The notes: generated by a model from the sequence alone, not told the origin. Shown: positions 10,115-19,856, numbered from the stretch's first letter. The stretch is DNA of 64,000 bases from Fusobacterium varium (GCA_900637705.1 LR134390.1:2790001-2854000); one strand, 5' to 3'. Numbers and translations are program-made.

Positions 10115-10930
10115 TTAATTCCAAGTTTGACTTTTCAATCTCCCATTTTCATAAACAGCTATGCTGTCAACGGTTCCATCTTCTTGGTATCTTTTCCATG
10201 TACCATCTTTAACCCAATTTTTATATTTCCCTTCTTCCAATAACTTTCCATTATCCCAGAAAAATTTCCATTCTCCAGTCCCTGTACTCATATCACTTTT
10301 ATGAAGAAGCTTTCCATCTTGGGCATAAAATTCAATCCCTGTTACTCTATTGTTTTTATATTTTGTTATTGCCTTTATACTTCCATCTGAATAGTATGAC
10401 CTTTGCTCCCCGTTTAATTTTTCATTCACATAGCTTTCTGTCATAATAATATTCCCTTCATCAGAATACCATATCTTGTTGCCATTCAGTTTTCCATCAA
10501 CATAAGCTTCACTATATTCGATAATATCTCCAATGAACAGTCCAAACTCTCCAGTAAAAGGCTTATCTTCTCCTTGAGCATAGACAAGTTTATTATCTCC
10601 ATGAACTTTTTTACTAATATCTAATATTCTTATTCCACTTTTTTGAAGTGCTTTTTGTGCATCAGTTAATTTAATTTCACTTTCAGCACTTTTTTCTGCA
10701 ATAACTGTTTCAGTTTTTACCTCTTCTTTTTTTTCTGATGTATTCAGTTTTTCTAAAGGTTTCAGCTCATTATTTATATTTGATACAGGTTTTGATACAT
10801 TGGTTCTTGATGTTGTTCCTTTATTGATTTCATCTAGAGTTTTTATCTCTCTAAGTTCATCAGCAAAAATCTGTAAACTATACATGGATATGACTGATAA
10901 AAAAATAATTATCCTTGTCCTTTTTTTCAC
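10115..10930 (-). CDS. exported MORN_2-repeat protein
   Basis: The product is 271 residues. A signal peptide (about residues 1-23) is followed by a low-complexity Ser/Lys/Glu region to about residue 85. Then come at least five degenerate repeats of the MORN_2 type (patterns such as GxWKxYxxDGxLxxxxxYxNG). Repeats of this type form beta-hairpin rods and are common in large numbers in fusobacteria, often as envelope proteins; the function is unknown. The start codon is GTG with GGAGAGG upstream. No partner gene is evident. Confidence 0.75.
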   Translation of the reverse strand: MKKRTRIIIFLSVISMYSLQIFADELREIKTLDEINKGTTSRTNVSKPVSNINNELKPLEKLNTSEKKEEVKTETVIAEKSAESEIKLTDAQKALQKSGIRILDISKKVHGDNKLVYAQGEDKPFTGEFGLFIGDIIEYSEAYVDGKLNGNKIWYSDEGNIIMTESYVNEKLNGEQRSYYSDGSIKAITKYKNNRVTGIEFYAQDGKLLHKSDMSTGTGEWKFFWDNGKLLEEGKYKNWVKDGTWKRYQEDGTVDSIAVYENGRLKSQTWN

Positions 10931-10986
10931 TTTTCCTCTCCTTAAACTTAAAAATAAAATAAATCAGTCCCAAGAGGAAACATATC

Positions 10987-12441
10987 CTATTTAGAATAGT
11001 TTGGAGCCTCTTTAGTTATAGTAATATCATGTGGGTGGCTTTCTTTTAAACCTGCTCCAGTTATTTTTATAAATCTTCCATTTATTTTAAGATCTTCTAT
11101 AGTTCGTGTTCCACAGTATCCCATACCTGCTCTAATTCCACCACAAAGCTGGAACACTACATCTTTAAGATTTCCTTTGTATGCAATACGACCTTCAATT
11201 CCTTCTGGAACTAATTTTTGAGCATCATTTTGGAAATATCTGTCTTTTGATCCTCTCTTCATTGCTACAATAGAACCCATTCCTACATATATTTTATATC
11301 TTCTTCCCTCAAGAATAATCTCTTCTCCTGGTGCTTCTTTAGTTCCAGCTAAAAGCCCTCCAAGCATTACACAATCTGCTCCTGCAGCCAATGCTTTTAC
11401 TATATCTCCAGAAAGTTTTATTCCTCCGTCAGCTATTACTCCTATTCCTCTATCTTTACATACTTGATATACATCATTTACAGCTGTAAGCTGAGGAACT
11501 CCTACTCCTGCAACAACTCTTGTTGTACAGATTGATCCTGGTCCGATACCTACTTTTACTGCATTTACTCCTGCAGCTATAAGATCTAATGCAGCTTCAG
11601 CTGTTACTATATTTCCTCCAATTAAATTTAAATCTGGAAAAGCTTCTCTTATTTCTCTTATTTTTCTTATAACTCCAGCTGAATGTCCATGAGCAGAATC
11701 AACAGTAATAATATCCACTCCTGCTCTTACTAAAGCTTCTACTCTTTCTAAAGTATCTGCTCCAATCCCTACTGCTGCCCCTACTCTAAGAGTTCCATGA
11801 GCATCTTTACAAGCATTTGGATATTCCACAAGATTATCTATATCTTTTATTGTAATAAGACCTTTTAAATATCCAGACTCATCAGTTATTGGAAGTTTTT
11901 CTATTCTATTAGATAAAAGAACTTCTTTTGCCTGTTCTAAAGTAGTTCCTACTGGAGCTGTAATAAGATTTTCTTTAGTCATTATTTCACCAACAAGCTG
12001 CTCCATATCTTTATGATACTTTATATCTCTATTTGTAACTATACCTATAAGCTTTCCATCATCTTCAATAACTGGAAGTCCTGATATTTTATATCTTCTC
12101 ATTAAGTCTTCAGCAAACCCTACTGTACAGTCTTCTTTTAAAGTTACAGGATTTCTTATCATTCCACTTTCAATTCTTTTTACTCTGTCTACTTCAGCAG
12201 CCTGATCAGCTATACTCATATTTTTATGAATAAATCCAATCCCACCTTGTCTTGCTAAAGCAATAGCTAAATCTGATTCAGTTACAGTATCCATTGCTGC
12301 ACTAAGAACTGGTACATTAAGTACTATGTCCTTTGTTAAGTTAGTTTTCAGGCTTACCTCATGTGGTAAAACGTCTGATTTTGCAGGCACCAATAGTACA
12401 TCATCAAATGTAATAGCTTCTTTTACTATTTTTCCGTTCAT
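10987..12441 (-). CDS. guaB: inosine-5'-monophosphate dehydrogenase
   Basis: Oxidises IMP to XMP with NAD, the committed step of GMP synthesis. The product is 484 residues. The TIM barrel is interrupted by two CBS domains (about 95-205). The catalytic loop is GPGSICTTR (Cys about residue 303), and the IMP-binding segments DGGIKLSGD and [11 protein letters not shown] are present. The start is supported by AAAAGGAGAGG. It has its own promoter and an upstream leader of about 85 bases, and appears monocistronic. Confidence 0.97.
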   Translation of the reverse strand: MNGKIVKEAITFDDVLLVPAKSDVLPHEVSLKTNLTKDIVLNVPVLSAAMDTVTESDLAIALARQGGIGFIHKNMSIADQAAEVDRVKRIESGMIRNPVTLKEDCTVGFAEDLMRRYKISGLPVIEDDGKLIGIVTNRDIKYHKDMEQLVGEIMTKENLITAPVGTTLEQAKEVLLSNRIEKLPITDESGYLKGLITIKDIDNLVEYPNACKDAHGTLRVGAAVGIGADTLERVEALVRAGVDIITVDSAHGHSAGVIRKIREIREAFPDLNLIGGNIVTAEAALDLIAAGVNAVKVGIGPGSICTTRVVAGVGVPQLTAVNDVYQVCKDRGIGVIADGGIKLSGDIVKALAAGADCVMLGGLLAGTKEAPGEEIILEGRRYKIYVGMGSIVAMKRGSKDRYFQNDAQKLVPEGIEGRIAYKGNLKDVVFQLCGGIRAGMGYCGTRTIEDLKINGRFIKITGAGLKESHPHDITITKEAPNYSK

Positions 12442-12532
12442 ATCCCTCTCCTTTTTTCATAAAAACTCAATATTTATGCTTCATAAAATCAAAATTTAAT
12501 AGCCAAAAAAACTTTATATATATATTTTGATT

Positions 12533-12562
12533 ATTATAGCACAAATTTAAGAATTTTGTCAC
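12533..12562 (-). promoter_or_regulatory. guaB promoter (extended -10)
   Basis: On the minus strand GTGACA (12557-12562), an 18-base spacer and TATAAT (12533-12538) preceded by TGC make a good extended -10 promoter upstream of guaB. Confidence 0.6.
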
Positions 12563-12587
12563 ATAAAAAAGATATTTTTTATAAATA

Positions 12588-13412
12588 CTACTTTTCAGTT
12601 CTATTGTATATATCAATTTTCTGATATGGAATTTCTATACCATTTTCATCAAAAACTCTTTTTACTTCCTCATTAAAGTCATACATTGTATCCCAATAAT
12701 CTGAACTTTTTACCCATACTCTAAAATTAAAATCAAGGGAACTTGCATTTTGTTTAACCATTCTTATAGTCATAGCTTTATCTTTTAAAACTGCTGGATG
12801 ATTTTCAGCTATTTGTCTTAATAATTCTTTAGTTTTATCTGTAGGAGTATCATATGATACAGAAAATACCATATCTAATCTTCTCTCTGATTTTTTAGAA
12901 TAATTTATTATTGCATTATTTGCAAGTTGTCCATTAGGAACTACAATTACTTTATTATCTACTGTTATAAGAGTAGTGTAAAGAATATGTATCTGATCTA
13001 CTGTACCTTCTATTCCACCATTATTAGATATATAATCTCCTTTTGAAAACTGTTTGAAAAAAAGTATAAGAACTCCTCCAGCCAGATTAGATAAACTTCC
13101 TTGTAAAGCCAAACCAACTGCGATACCAGCAGTACCTAAAACTGTAACAAGAGATGTTGCTTTTATTCCTATTACACTCACTACTACAAAAAATAAAGCT
13201 ATATAAGCAAGAGTTTTAAGTAAAGAAACAGTAAAACTTTCAAGTAAAGGATCTACTTTTTTCTTTTCAAGTGTCTTTTTATAAGTTGTTAAAACCATTC
13301 CTAAAAGTTTAGGCCAAGCTATAAATAAAACTATCAGAACCAATCCTCTTATTACCAATTCTGGAAGAACTCCCAAAATATCCGTAAAAAAACTTTCTAC
13401 TAATGCATGCAT
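12588..13412 (-). CDS. small-conductance mechanosensitive channel MscS
   Basis: Inner-membrane osmotic-release channel of 274 residues. Three N-terminal TM helices are visible (about 15-35, 60-80, 85-110). The pore-lining TM3 reads GLALQGSLSNLAGGVLILF, followed by the beta-domain with GDYI and NGQL segments and an alpha/beta C-terminal domain. The ATG at 13412 is preferred; a GTG at 13424 overlaps the AAGGAG site. It stands alone between guaB and a divergent hydrolase gene. Confidence 0.93.
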   Translation of the reverse strand: MHALVESFFTDILGVLPELVIRGLVLIVLFIAWPKLLGMVLTTYKKTLEKKKVDPLLESFTVSLLKTLAYIALFFVVVSVIGIKATSLVTVLGTAGIAVGLALQGSLSNLAGGVLILFFKQFSKGDYISNNGGIEGTVDQIHILYTTLITVDNKVIVVPNGQLANNAIINYSKKSERRLDMVFSVSYDTPTDKTKELLRQIAENHPAVLKDKAMTIRMVKQNASSLDFNFRVWVKSSDYWDTMYDFNEEVKRVFDENGIEIPYQKIDIYNRTEK

Positions 13413-13628
13413 ATTTAATACCACTCCTTTGAAATTAATTTAAATTTATATAATTATACTTAAATAGTATAACTATTCTTTTATTATTTTTATAAAATTT
13501 CTGTTCATTTACATTAATTATAATATCTTTTCTATTTTTTAACAAGTCCCTACTATAAAATTCTATATGTAATTTTATTTTATTTTTACTATTTATGATA
13601 TATAATAATATTACAGAGGTGAAATTCT

Positions 13629-14483
13629 ATGGCAGAAAAGATAAAAGGAATTATACAGATTATTCATGGAATGAGTGAGCACAAAGGAAGGTATCTTCAT
13701 TTTTTTAAATATTTTACAGAACGAGGTTATCTTGTATTTTTACATGAACATTTGCACCATGGAAATAATGTTGTAGCAAAAGAGGAACTAGGTATATTCC
13801 AAAGTGATTTTCCTATATTAATAAAGGAGCAGAAAGCATATACTGAAAAATTAAAAAAGGATTATCCTGACATTCCTTTTTTTATATTTGGGCATAGTAT
13901 GGGATCTTTTATTGCTCAAGAACATATGAAGACTTGCTGGAATGAAATAGATGGATATATATTTTGTGGTTCATGTTATAAACAGCCTTTTTTATGGAAA
14001 GCTGGAGAAATAGCAAGTTATCTTTTAGATAAAATATATAGAAACAGAAGAGCCTATATAATTAAAAAACTTGTTTTTTTAAATTCTAACAGTAAAACAA
14101 GATCTGAATATTATTATAATGAAAACTCGTGGCTATCTAGAGATGTAGAAGAAGTAAAAAGATACTGCAATGATAAATTATGTGATTTTACTTATAGCAG
14201 CACTTTTTATACTACTTTTTTTAAATTTCTAAATTCTCTTTACTTAGAGAACTCTTTCAAAGATATACCTAGAAAACTTCCTATAATGATAATATCAGGA
14301 GATATGGATCCTGTGGGAAAATTTGGAAAAGGAGTTATTGAGCTTGAAAAATTTTATAACAGAATAGGATTTGAAGATGTTACATGTCATTTATATAAAA
14401 ATGCAAGACATGAACTGCACAATGAAATAAATAGAGATGAAGTCTTTAGTGATATTGAAAAATGGTTAGAAACTAAAATTTAA
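13629..14483 (+). CDS. alpha/beta hydrolase, monoacylglycerol lipase-like
   Basis: A 284-residue cytoplasmic serine hydrolase of the S33/lysophospholipase group. The oxyanion motif IIHGMSEHKGRY is followed by the nucleophile elbow GHSMGS (Ser about 90), the acid ISGDMDPVG and the base NARHELH. The most likely substrates are monoacylglycerols or lysophospholipids, but this is inferred from family only. The ATG follows AGAGGTGAAATTCT. A DUF1847 gene and a small gene follow on the same strand within 30 bases each and may form an operon. Confidence 0.88.
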   Translation: MAEKIKGIIQIIHGMSEHKGRYLHFFKYFTERGYLVFLHEHLHHGNNVVAKEELGIFQSDFPILIKEQKAYTEKLKKDYPDIPFFIFGHSMGSFIAQEHMKTCWNEIDGYIFCGSCYKQPFLWKAGEIASYLLDKIYRNRRAYIIKKLVFLNSNSKTRSEYYYNENSWLSRDVEEVKRYCNDKLCDFTYSSTFYTTFFKFLNSLYLENSFKDIPRKLPIMIISGDMDPVGKFGKGVIELEKFYNRIGFEDVTCHLYKNARHELHNEINRDEVFSDIEKWLETKI

Positions 14484-14508
14484 TATATACATTTAAGGAG
14501 ATGATTTT

Positions 14509-15131
14509 ATGTACACTTGTGACGCTTGTACTAAATATGTTTGTAGAACTGGGAATCTTGCTGAAGCTCCCCTCAACTGCCCATGCAGAGAATTGGACAA
14601 TATTGAGGAAATAAAAAATTCTATCTTGAGAAAGAAAATATGAAACTTGCTCATAATTCAGCTCTTACTGAAAGTGAAGGATATTGTAAGCAGACAAGAG
14701 TGGAGGAAATAATAAATTTTGCAAATAAATGTGGTTATAAAAAACTTGGACTTGCTTTTTGTGTAGGGCTCTCAAAAGAAGCAAAAATTTTTGCTTCTAT
14801 ACTTAGAAATCATGGCTTTGAAGTGGAGTCTTTATCATGTAAAAATGGTTCTGTTCTTAAAGAATTTATCAATATATCTAATGAAGAACAAGTAAGACCT
14901 TGTACTTATGAACCTATGTGTAATCCTATTGGTCAAGCAAAACTTTTAAATCAGTCTGGAACTCAATTAAATATACTTTTAGGACTTTGTGTAGGACATG
15001 ACTCTCTATTCTTGAAATATTCAGAAGCTCCTGTTACAATATTTGCAGTTAAAGACAGAGTATTAGGACACAATCCACTTACAGCCATATATATGGCTGA
15101 AGGATACTACAAGAAAAAACTTTTTAAATAA
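14509..15131 (+). pseudogene. DUF1847 protein, frame broken by one base
   Basis: From ATG 14509 (AAGGAGATGATTTT upstream) the frame encodes a Cys-rich N-terminus (MYTCDACTKYVCR, then CPCREL) and stops at 14642. One extra A in the A6 run at 14613-14618 joins it to the frame at 14640-15131 for 207 residues. The full protein has about ten cysteines including CGYKK, CVGLS, CEPMCNP-like and GLCVGHD segments, typical of DUF1847 metal- or Fe-S-binding proteins in anaerobes. The function is unknown. It lies 25 bases after the hydrolase gene. Confidence 0.8.
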
Positions 15132-15146
15132 AAGCGAGGAAACATA

Positions 15147-15338
15147 ATGGTAGAAAAAAATTCCCTATGGATAAATAATAAAAATGGAAGAGAATATCAA
15201 GTTATAGATGAAGCTATAGACTGTACAAATGAGAGAGATGGATTAATAGTGGTAGTCTATATCTGTAAAGAAGCTAAAGGAAAACTTTTTGTAAGAGAAA
15301 AAAATGAATTTTTAAAAAAATTTTCACCTAAAAAATAG
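15147..15338 (+). CDS. small protein, possibly DUF1653-like
   Basis: A 63-residue protein with no membrane segment. The GREYQVIDEA and LFVREKNEFLKKF pieces resemble the YRVLGIA and WVRPLEMF pattern of small DUF1653 proteins, but similarity is weak. GCGAGG precedes the ATG. It is the last gene before a strong terminator, 15 bases after the DUF1847 gene. Confidence 0.6.
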   Translation: MVEKNSLWINNKNGREYQVIDEAIDCTNERDGLIVVVYICKEAKGKLFVREKNEFLKKFSPKK

Positions 15339-15341
15339 AAA

Positions 15342-15376
15342 ATAAGGTGGTTCAAAATTACTCTGAACCACCTTAT
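15342..15376. terminator. bidirectional terminator between convergent genes
   Basis: A perfect 13-bp stem (ATAAGGTGGTTCA/TGAACCACCTTAT) with A- and T-rich flanks serves the plus-strand small gene and the minus-strand racemase gene. Confidence 0.9.
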
Positions 15377-15381
15377 CTTTA

Positions 15382-16089
15382 TTACAATTCATATTCATTT
15401 TTTGCATAAGCCACTGCCACTTTTCCTATAATATCATTAGGATCTATAAGAGGCACTGTAAAACTCTTTCCTTTTAATATAATTGGAATTTCTGTACATC
15501 CCATTATTAATGCCTCTGCTCCATTTTCTATAAAATATTCAGCACAATCTGTGGCATCTTTTACATTCTTTTCTGTAACCCCATTGTATTTAAAGTCAAA
15601 TATAGTATCATGTACTTTATTCTGTACATCTTCCTTTGCAGCTATCACTTCTATTCCAAATTTTGCACAGCATTTATCATATAATTTAATTTTTACTGCT
15701 GCATTAGTTGCCATTACCCCCACTTTTTTTATTCCTGGCACTTGACGCATCATCTCTTTAACTGCTTCTTCTATTATATGTAAAAATGGTATATCTACCT
15801 GACTGGCAACTTCATCATAAAAATAATGTGCTGTATTTGCCCCAATTATTATAAAATCAGCCCCTGCTTTTTTTAAATTCTCTGCTGTAGCAACCATTGC
15901 TGCAACTGGACTTTCTGTTCCTTTCATAATTGCATCCTGTCTACTTGGCATTTTTGGGTTATTGTCTATTATTATTCTCAAATGATCTTCATCACATTTT
16001 GCATGTGTTTCTTCTACTATTTTAGCAAAAAGGTCTATAGTAGCTTCTGGTCCCATTCCTCCTAATATTCCTACAACTTTCTCTCTCAT
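15382..16089 (-). CDS. aspartate/glutamate racemase family protein
   Basis: A 235-residue member of the Asp/Glu racemase superfamily (GILGGMGPEATIDLF at the N-terminus). The C-terminal catalytic motif MGCTEIP (Cys198) is present. The N-terminal motif that is usually CNT reads GANTAH, with Ala84 in place of the first catalytic Cys. Family members with a non-Cys residue there (for example E. coli YgeA, Thr) racemise substrates asymmetrically, so the reaction may differ. The start overlaps the symporter stop by one base (TAATG), so it is translationally coupled to an amino-acid transporter. Confidence 0.88.
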   Translation of the reverse strand: MREKVVGILGGMGPEATIDLFAKIVEETHAKCDEDHLRIIIDNNPKMPSRQDAIMKGTESPVAAMVATAENLKKAGADFIIIGANTAHYFYDEVASQVDIPFLHIIEEAVKEMMRQVPGIKKVGVMATNAAVKIKLYDKCCAKFGIEVIAAKEDVQNKVHDTIFDFKYNGVTEKNVKDATDCAEYFIENGAEALIMGCTEIPIILKGKSFTVPLIDPNDIIGKVAVAYAKNEYEL

Positions 16090-17315
16090 TATTCTCCCTC
16101 CCTAACTGCCTCTTTCTGCTCATTTTTTCTTTCACCAGCATCTAGAACAGCAGCTACGACTACAGATCCCACTACATTTACAGTAGTGATTCCCATATCC
16201 ATTATACGGAAGATTCCTCCTAACAAGCCAACAAACTCTATTGGCAATCCTAAAGTTGTAAGGAAAATAGTTGTTGCAACAAATATTCCTCCAGGGATAC
16301 CAGGACTTCCTAAAGTCATTAATACTCCTGTAAATACAGCTATAAACATTTGATATAAAGACATTTCAATTCCAAGTACTTGTGATACAAACACTGCTAC
16401 CACTCCATACCAAAGTCCATTTCCATCCATATTCATTGTTGCCCCTACTGGAATAGTAAAGCCAGCTATATCTTTTTTTAATTTTAATTCATCTTCACAG
16501 ACTTTTATAGATACTGGTATAGTTGCAGCTGTACTGCATGTAGCAAAACTTGTAGTCCATACTGGAGCTATTTTCTTATAAAATGAAACTGGACTTTTTC
16601 CAGAGGCTGCCAAATACATTCCTCCATAAACTATAAAAGCATGTATTATTAATCCTATATAAATAGTAATAATAAATTTTCCTAAAGGTCCTAATATATC
16701 TGTTCCATATTTTCCTGTTGTTGTTGCCATAAGAGCAAAAACACCATATGGAGTAAATCCCATAACAAATTTTAATATCATCATTATGAAACGAGAAAGA
16801 GTTCCAAACATATCTAACATATGTTTTTTATCCTCTTCTTTTAACAGAAGGATAGCTATTCCAGAAAATATAGCAAAAGTAATTATCTGAAGCATATTTC
16901 CTTCTGAGAATGACTGCATTATATTAACAGGGAAAAATCCTAAAATAACACTGCTTACAGTAGGAGCCCCTTTTTCTACTATTCCACTGACATCTGTCAT
17001 TACAAATCCTACACCTGGTCTTATCACAAGAGCAGAAAATAATCCAATACCTGCTGCAACAAATGTTGTAGCTAAAAAGATAACAACAAGTTTCACTCCA
17101 ATTTTTCCAAGACGTCTTAAATCTCCCATACCTGCTACTGCTAAAACAACATTAGCAAAAATAAGAGGTACAACTGACATTCTCAACAATCTTAAAAAAA
17201 CATCCCCAATAACAGCTATTGCTGTAATTTTTGGTCCTATAACAAGTCCAGCTATTGCCCCCAGAATCATACCAATTAATATCTTATTGGCTAATCCTAT
17301 CTTCTTTTTCAACAT
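16089..17315 (-). CDS. dicarboxylate/amino acid:cation symporter (SDF/GltP family)
   Basis: An inner-membrane Na+- or H+-coupled symporter of 408 residues for glutamate, aspartate or C4-dicarboxylates. It has about eight TM segments plus re-entrant loops. The substrate-site motif GATMNMDG and the serine/threonine-rich loop TTSFATCSTAATIP are conserved. GGGGGG precedes the ATG. It is followed directly by the racemase and preceded by a GntR regulator, so the operon looks like uptake and interconversion of acidic amino acids. Confidence 0.93.
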   Translation of the reverse strand: MLKKKIGLANKILIGMILGAIAGLVIGPKITAIAVIGDVFLRLLRMSVVPLIFANVVLAVAGMGDLRRLGKIGVKLVVIFLATTFVAAGIGLFSALVIRPGVGFVMTDVSGIVEKGAPTVSSVILGFFPVNIMQSFSEGNMLQIITFAIFSGIAILLLKEEDKKHMLDMFGTLSRFIMMILKFVMGFTPYGVFALMATTTGKYGTDILGPLGKFIITIYIGLIIHAFIVYGGMYLAASGKSPVSFYKKIAPVWTTSFATCSTAATIPVSIKVCEDELKLKKDIAGFTIPVGATMNMDGNGLWYGVVAVFVSQVLGIEMSLYQMFIAVFTGVLMTLGSPGIPGGIFVATTIFLTTLGLPIEFVGLLGGIFRIMDMGITTVNVVGSVVVAAVLDAGERKNEQKEAVREGE

Positions 17316-17397
17316 AATAATCCCCCCACTTAAAATTAAGCAGTATATGAAAGATTGCTATTCTTGACATTTTGCAACTTAATACTTGATGAAGACT

Positions 17398-18192
17398 TTA
17401 ATGACGTTTTCCATTTCTCTCTTCAATAGAAATTTCTGAATTAATAACTTCCATTTTTTGATTGACAGCTACAAATTCCAAGCAGAGATCACATCTATCT
17501 CCTCGATAGGTCCTTCTATTAAACACTACAGGATCTTTTCCTATAAATGACAAACATTCCACTACCATTCCTGTTGGTACTTCTGGAAAATCAAACTGTT
17601 CCTTTTCATATTGATCAAGCATTATTGCCTGTACCCCTATTTTATAATTAGTAAATTTTTTTTCATAGGTATTCTCAATATACTTATATACAGCTATTTC
17701 TTTAATATCTTCCTTTGAAATATCTCCTGCCCATTTTGGATTGATATAGTGAGTATCTAAAAGAACAGGCTTTCCACTAATATAATGAAGCCTTTCTATT
17801 TGATACACTGTTTCATTGTTTTCTAGTCCTAGTATTTTTTGCATTCTGCTGTCAGTTTCTGTAAAATCTGAAAAAATCACTGTTGAGTAATCATTCAGTC
17901 CTGTTTCTCCACTTTTCTTACTGAAAGCTGGTTCTAATAAAAAATTTTCTGTAATTTTTTGATAGACCACAAAAGATCCTTTTCCTTTTTTCCTTACAAT
18001 AAGTCCTTCGTTTACAAGACCATCCATTGCTTGCTTTACTGTGGCTCTGCATAAATTAAACTCATCACAAAGCTTCAATTCTGAAGGTATCTCTGTTCCA
18101 TATCCCCAATCTTCATTCATTATTTTATCTCTTATAATTTCTCTGAGCTGATAATAAAGAGGAATTGGACTATCACTTTTTAATTTTTTCAT
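17398..18192 (-). CDS. GntR/HutC family transcriptional regulator
   Basis: A 264-residue repressor-type regulator. The N-terminal winged HTH (about 10-75) has the GntR pattern PLYYQLREIIRDKI and ELCDEFNLCRATVKQAMDGL, and the C-terminal UTRA effector-binding domain covers about 95-250. It lies directly upstream of the symporter and racemase genes and likely controls them and itself through the palindrome at 18293-18312. The start could be GTG 18201 or ATG 18192; I use the ATG, 10 bases after AGGG. Confidence 0.9.
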   Translation of the reverse strand: MKKLKSDSPIPLYYQLREIIRDKIMNEDWGYGTEIPSELKLCDEFNLCRATVKQAMDGLVNEGLIVRKKGKGSFVVYQKITENFLLEPAFSKKSGETGLNDYSTVIFSDFTETDSRMQKILGLENNETVYQIERLHYISGKPVLLDTHYINPKWAGDISKEDIKEIAVYKYIENTYEKKFTNYKIGVQAIMLDQYEKEQFDFPEVPTGMVVECLSFIGKDPVVFNRRTYRGDRCDLCLEFVAVNQKMEVINSEISIEERNGKRH

Positions 18193-18230
18193 ACAAACCA
18201 CACCCTATCCAAATTTTAAAACTCTTCTAC

Positions 18231-18259
18231 ATTGTATAAAGTGTAGCAATACTTGTCAA
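18231..18259 (-). promoter_or_regulatory. consensus sigma70 promoter of the GntR operon
   Basis: On the minus strand TTGACA (18254-18259), a 17-base spacer and TACAAT (18231-18236). The -10 box lies inside an imperfect palindrome (CTACA...TGTAG, 18226-18245) that may be a second operator. Confidence 0.88.
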
Positions 18260-18292
18260 GAATATTAAAACCATATACAGATATTCGATTGT

Positions 18293-18312
18293 TCAAATGT
18301 CTAGACATTTGA
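18293..18312. promoter_or_regulatory. 20-bp perfect palindrome, likely GntR/HutC operator
   Basis: TCAAATGTCTAGACATTTGA is perfectly self-complementary. Its core GTCTAGAC matches the half-site type bound by HutC-subfamily regulators. It lies about 35 bases upstream of the -35 box of the GntR gene. Confidence 0.75.
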
Positions 18313-18519
18313 ATTATACCAATTATATATTTTATTGTCAATAGTTTTACGAATTAAATGTTTTATTAATTTTTATTTTGTATTTTTTCCTTACAAAAAT
18401 ATTTACAAGTTTTAGAATATAGCTTAAATAATATTTTCTCTCTTTTGCTTCATGTGTAAAAAGAAAGAATTAAAGTAAAATAGATAAATAAAATTTAATA
18501 CTATATAAAAAATTTATCT

Positions 18520-18566
18520 TTTTTAATATTTATTTTTAATATTTATTTTTAATATTTATTTTTAAT
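18520..18566. repeat. 13-bp tandem repeat, 3.6 copies
   Basis: TTTTTAATATTTA occurs three times exactly in tandem (starting at 18520, 18533 and 18546), with a partial fourth copy. Confidence 0.85.
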
Positions 18567-18625
18567 TCTTTGAAAAATCTGAAGCACTTGTTACTCATTT
18601 TATAAATCAATGTATAAAATAAATT

Positions 18626-18652
18626 AGAGGTGTGAAGTTTATCCACACCTCT
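18626..18652. terminator. hairpin terminator downstream of the small membrane gene
   Basis: The stem AGAGGTGTG/CACACCTCT has T-rich sequence on both sides. It is placed just after the minus-strand gene at 18666. Confidence 0.7.
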
Positions 18653-18665
18653 TTATACTTTTTTA

Positions 18666-18977
18666 TTAAAGCTTTATTCCCATTTCTTTAAATATTAAAA
18701 TACAAACACTCAATGAGAGTAAATTAATAACCAATCCAATAAAAGCTAATCTTTTTTTATTAAAGGAACCAAATATTCCAATTCCACCAAAAATTAATCC
18801 TACCACTGCAACTGCCGGTCCAATTAATGCTATGGCAATCATAACAAGCACCATAATATGACCCAATATGACAAACCAACCATTTCCAGAATTTATCAAA
18901 CATATTTTTAAGAGCCCAACTGACAATCCACTGGCAACGAGCAGAAGTATTCCTATTACCAAAGATATTGTTCCCAT
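18666..18977 (-). CDS. small four-helix membrane protein, unknown
   Basis: 103 residues, almost entirely hydrophobic, with about three to four TM segments and a glycine-rich segment (GLIFGGIGIFGSFNKKR). I do not recognise a specific family; it looks like a generic small inner-membrane protein. The ATG at 18977 is chosen because GAGGAG lies six bases upstream; a GTG at 19004 also has a possible site (GGAGAAAA). It is separated from the TauE permease upstream by 93 bases. Confidence 0.65.
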   Translation of the reverse strand: MGTISLVIGILLLVASGLSVGLLKICLINSGNGWFVILGHIMVLVMIAIALIGPAVAVVGLIFGGIGIFGSFNKKRLAFIGLVINLLSLSVCILIFKEMGIKL

Positions 18978-19070
18978 CAAGTTCTCCTCATGATTTATTT
19001 TCACTCTTTTCTCCTTATATTTTGAAGTAATTTTTTAAGTATAGTCTTATAATTTAGAGAATGTTGCATT

Positions 19071-19856
19071 CTATTTCATAAAAACATATGCATTGTAAAT
19101 ATTTATAAATACTATAACGAGCATCAAACCCATAAAAAGTTTATCAACCTTTTCTTCTGATATCTTCTTGTTAACTATACTTCCTGCTATTCCTCCGCAT
19201 ACTCCACCTAATACCATAAGTCCAAGATAAAGGATACTTACATCTGGAATTTTTCTCGCAAATATAGTGTGAAGCAGACTTGCTATTTGTGAAAATAGTA
19301 TTATGTATATAGAATTAATAGCTGCTTCCTTAGTAGTCATAGAAAAGAAAAAGATTAATATTACAAGATTGATAGGTCCCCCTCCTATTCCTAAGAAAGA
19401 TGAAAATATTCCTAAAATAACTCCTATAACAAAACATAAAAACTTATTTTTAAAATGATGTGTCTTTATTTGAGATTTTTTTGCTGTATATATCAAAGTC
19501 CCCAATGTTATAAATATCATAACAATTGATTGAACTGCTCCTGTCTTATTTTCATTTTGAAGAATCTCTTTTACAGTCTGAAACATAACCTTTCCACTCA
19601 TACCACCTAATACACTTCCTAAAGCAAGCCATGTCGTAATTCGTGTATTTATCTTTATTGTAGTATTTTTTATTGCTTTAGCTACAGAAATAATAGACAT
19701 AGAAAGAACAGTACATCCTGACAAAAAACTTATAGCTGTTACACTCATAGTTCCTGTTGCATCAAGAACAGGTTTAATTATTACTCCTCCTCCTATACCA
19801 CATATTGCCCCTACAAGAGAAGAAAAAAAACTAACTAGTAAAAAAATGACTGGCAT
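19071..19856 (-). CDS. TauE/SafE family permease
   Basis: A 261-residue inner-membrane protein with about eight TM helices. Two family repeats are visible, each with the GIGGG motif (GAICGIGGGVIIKP near residue 20 and FLGIGGGPINLVIL near 150). Members export or import sulfite, sulfoacetate or other small organosulfur and organic anions; the substrate here is unknown. TTGGGGGTAAGAT precedes the ATG. Confidence 0.9.
   Translation of the reverse strand: MPVIFLLVSFFSSLVGAICGIGGGVIIKPVLDATGTMSVTAISFLSGCTVLSMSIISVAKAIKNTTIKINTRITTWLALGSVLGGMSGKVMFQTVKEILQNENKTGAVQSIVMIFITLGTLIYTAKKSQIKTHHFKNKFLCFVIGVILGIFSSFLGIGGGPINLVILIFFFSMTTKEAAINSIYIILFSQIASLLHTIFARKIPDVSILYLGLMVLGGVCGGIAGSIVNKKISEEKVDKLFMGLMLVIVFINIYNAYVFMK

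Larger units (their letters stand above)
18313..18665. other. AT-rich intergenic region, no gene seen
   Basis: No plausible coding frame is present. The stretch holds a 13-bp tandem repeat (18520-18566) and the terminator at 18626-18652; nothing else is recognisable. Confidence 0.6.
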
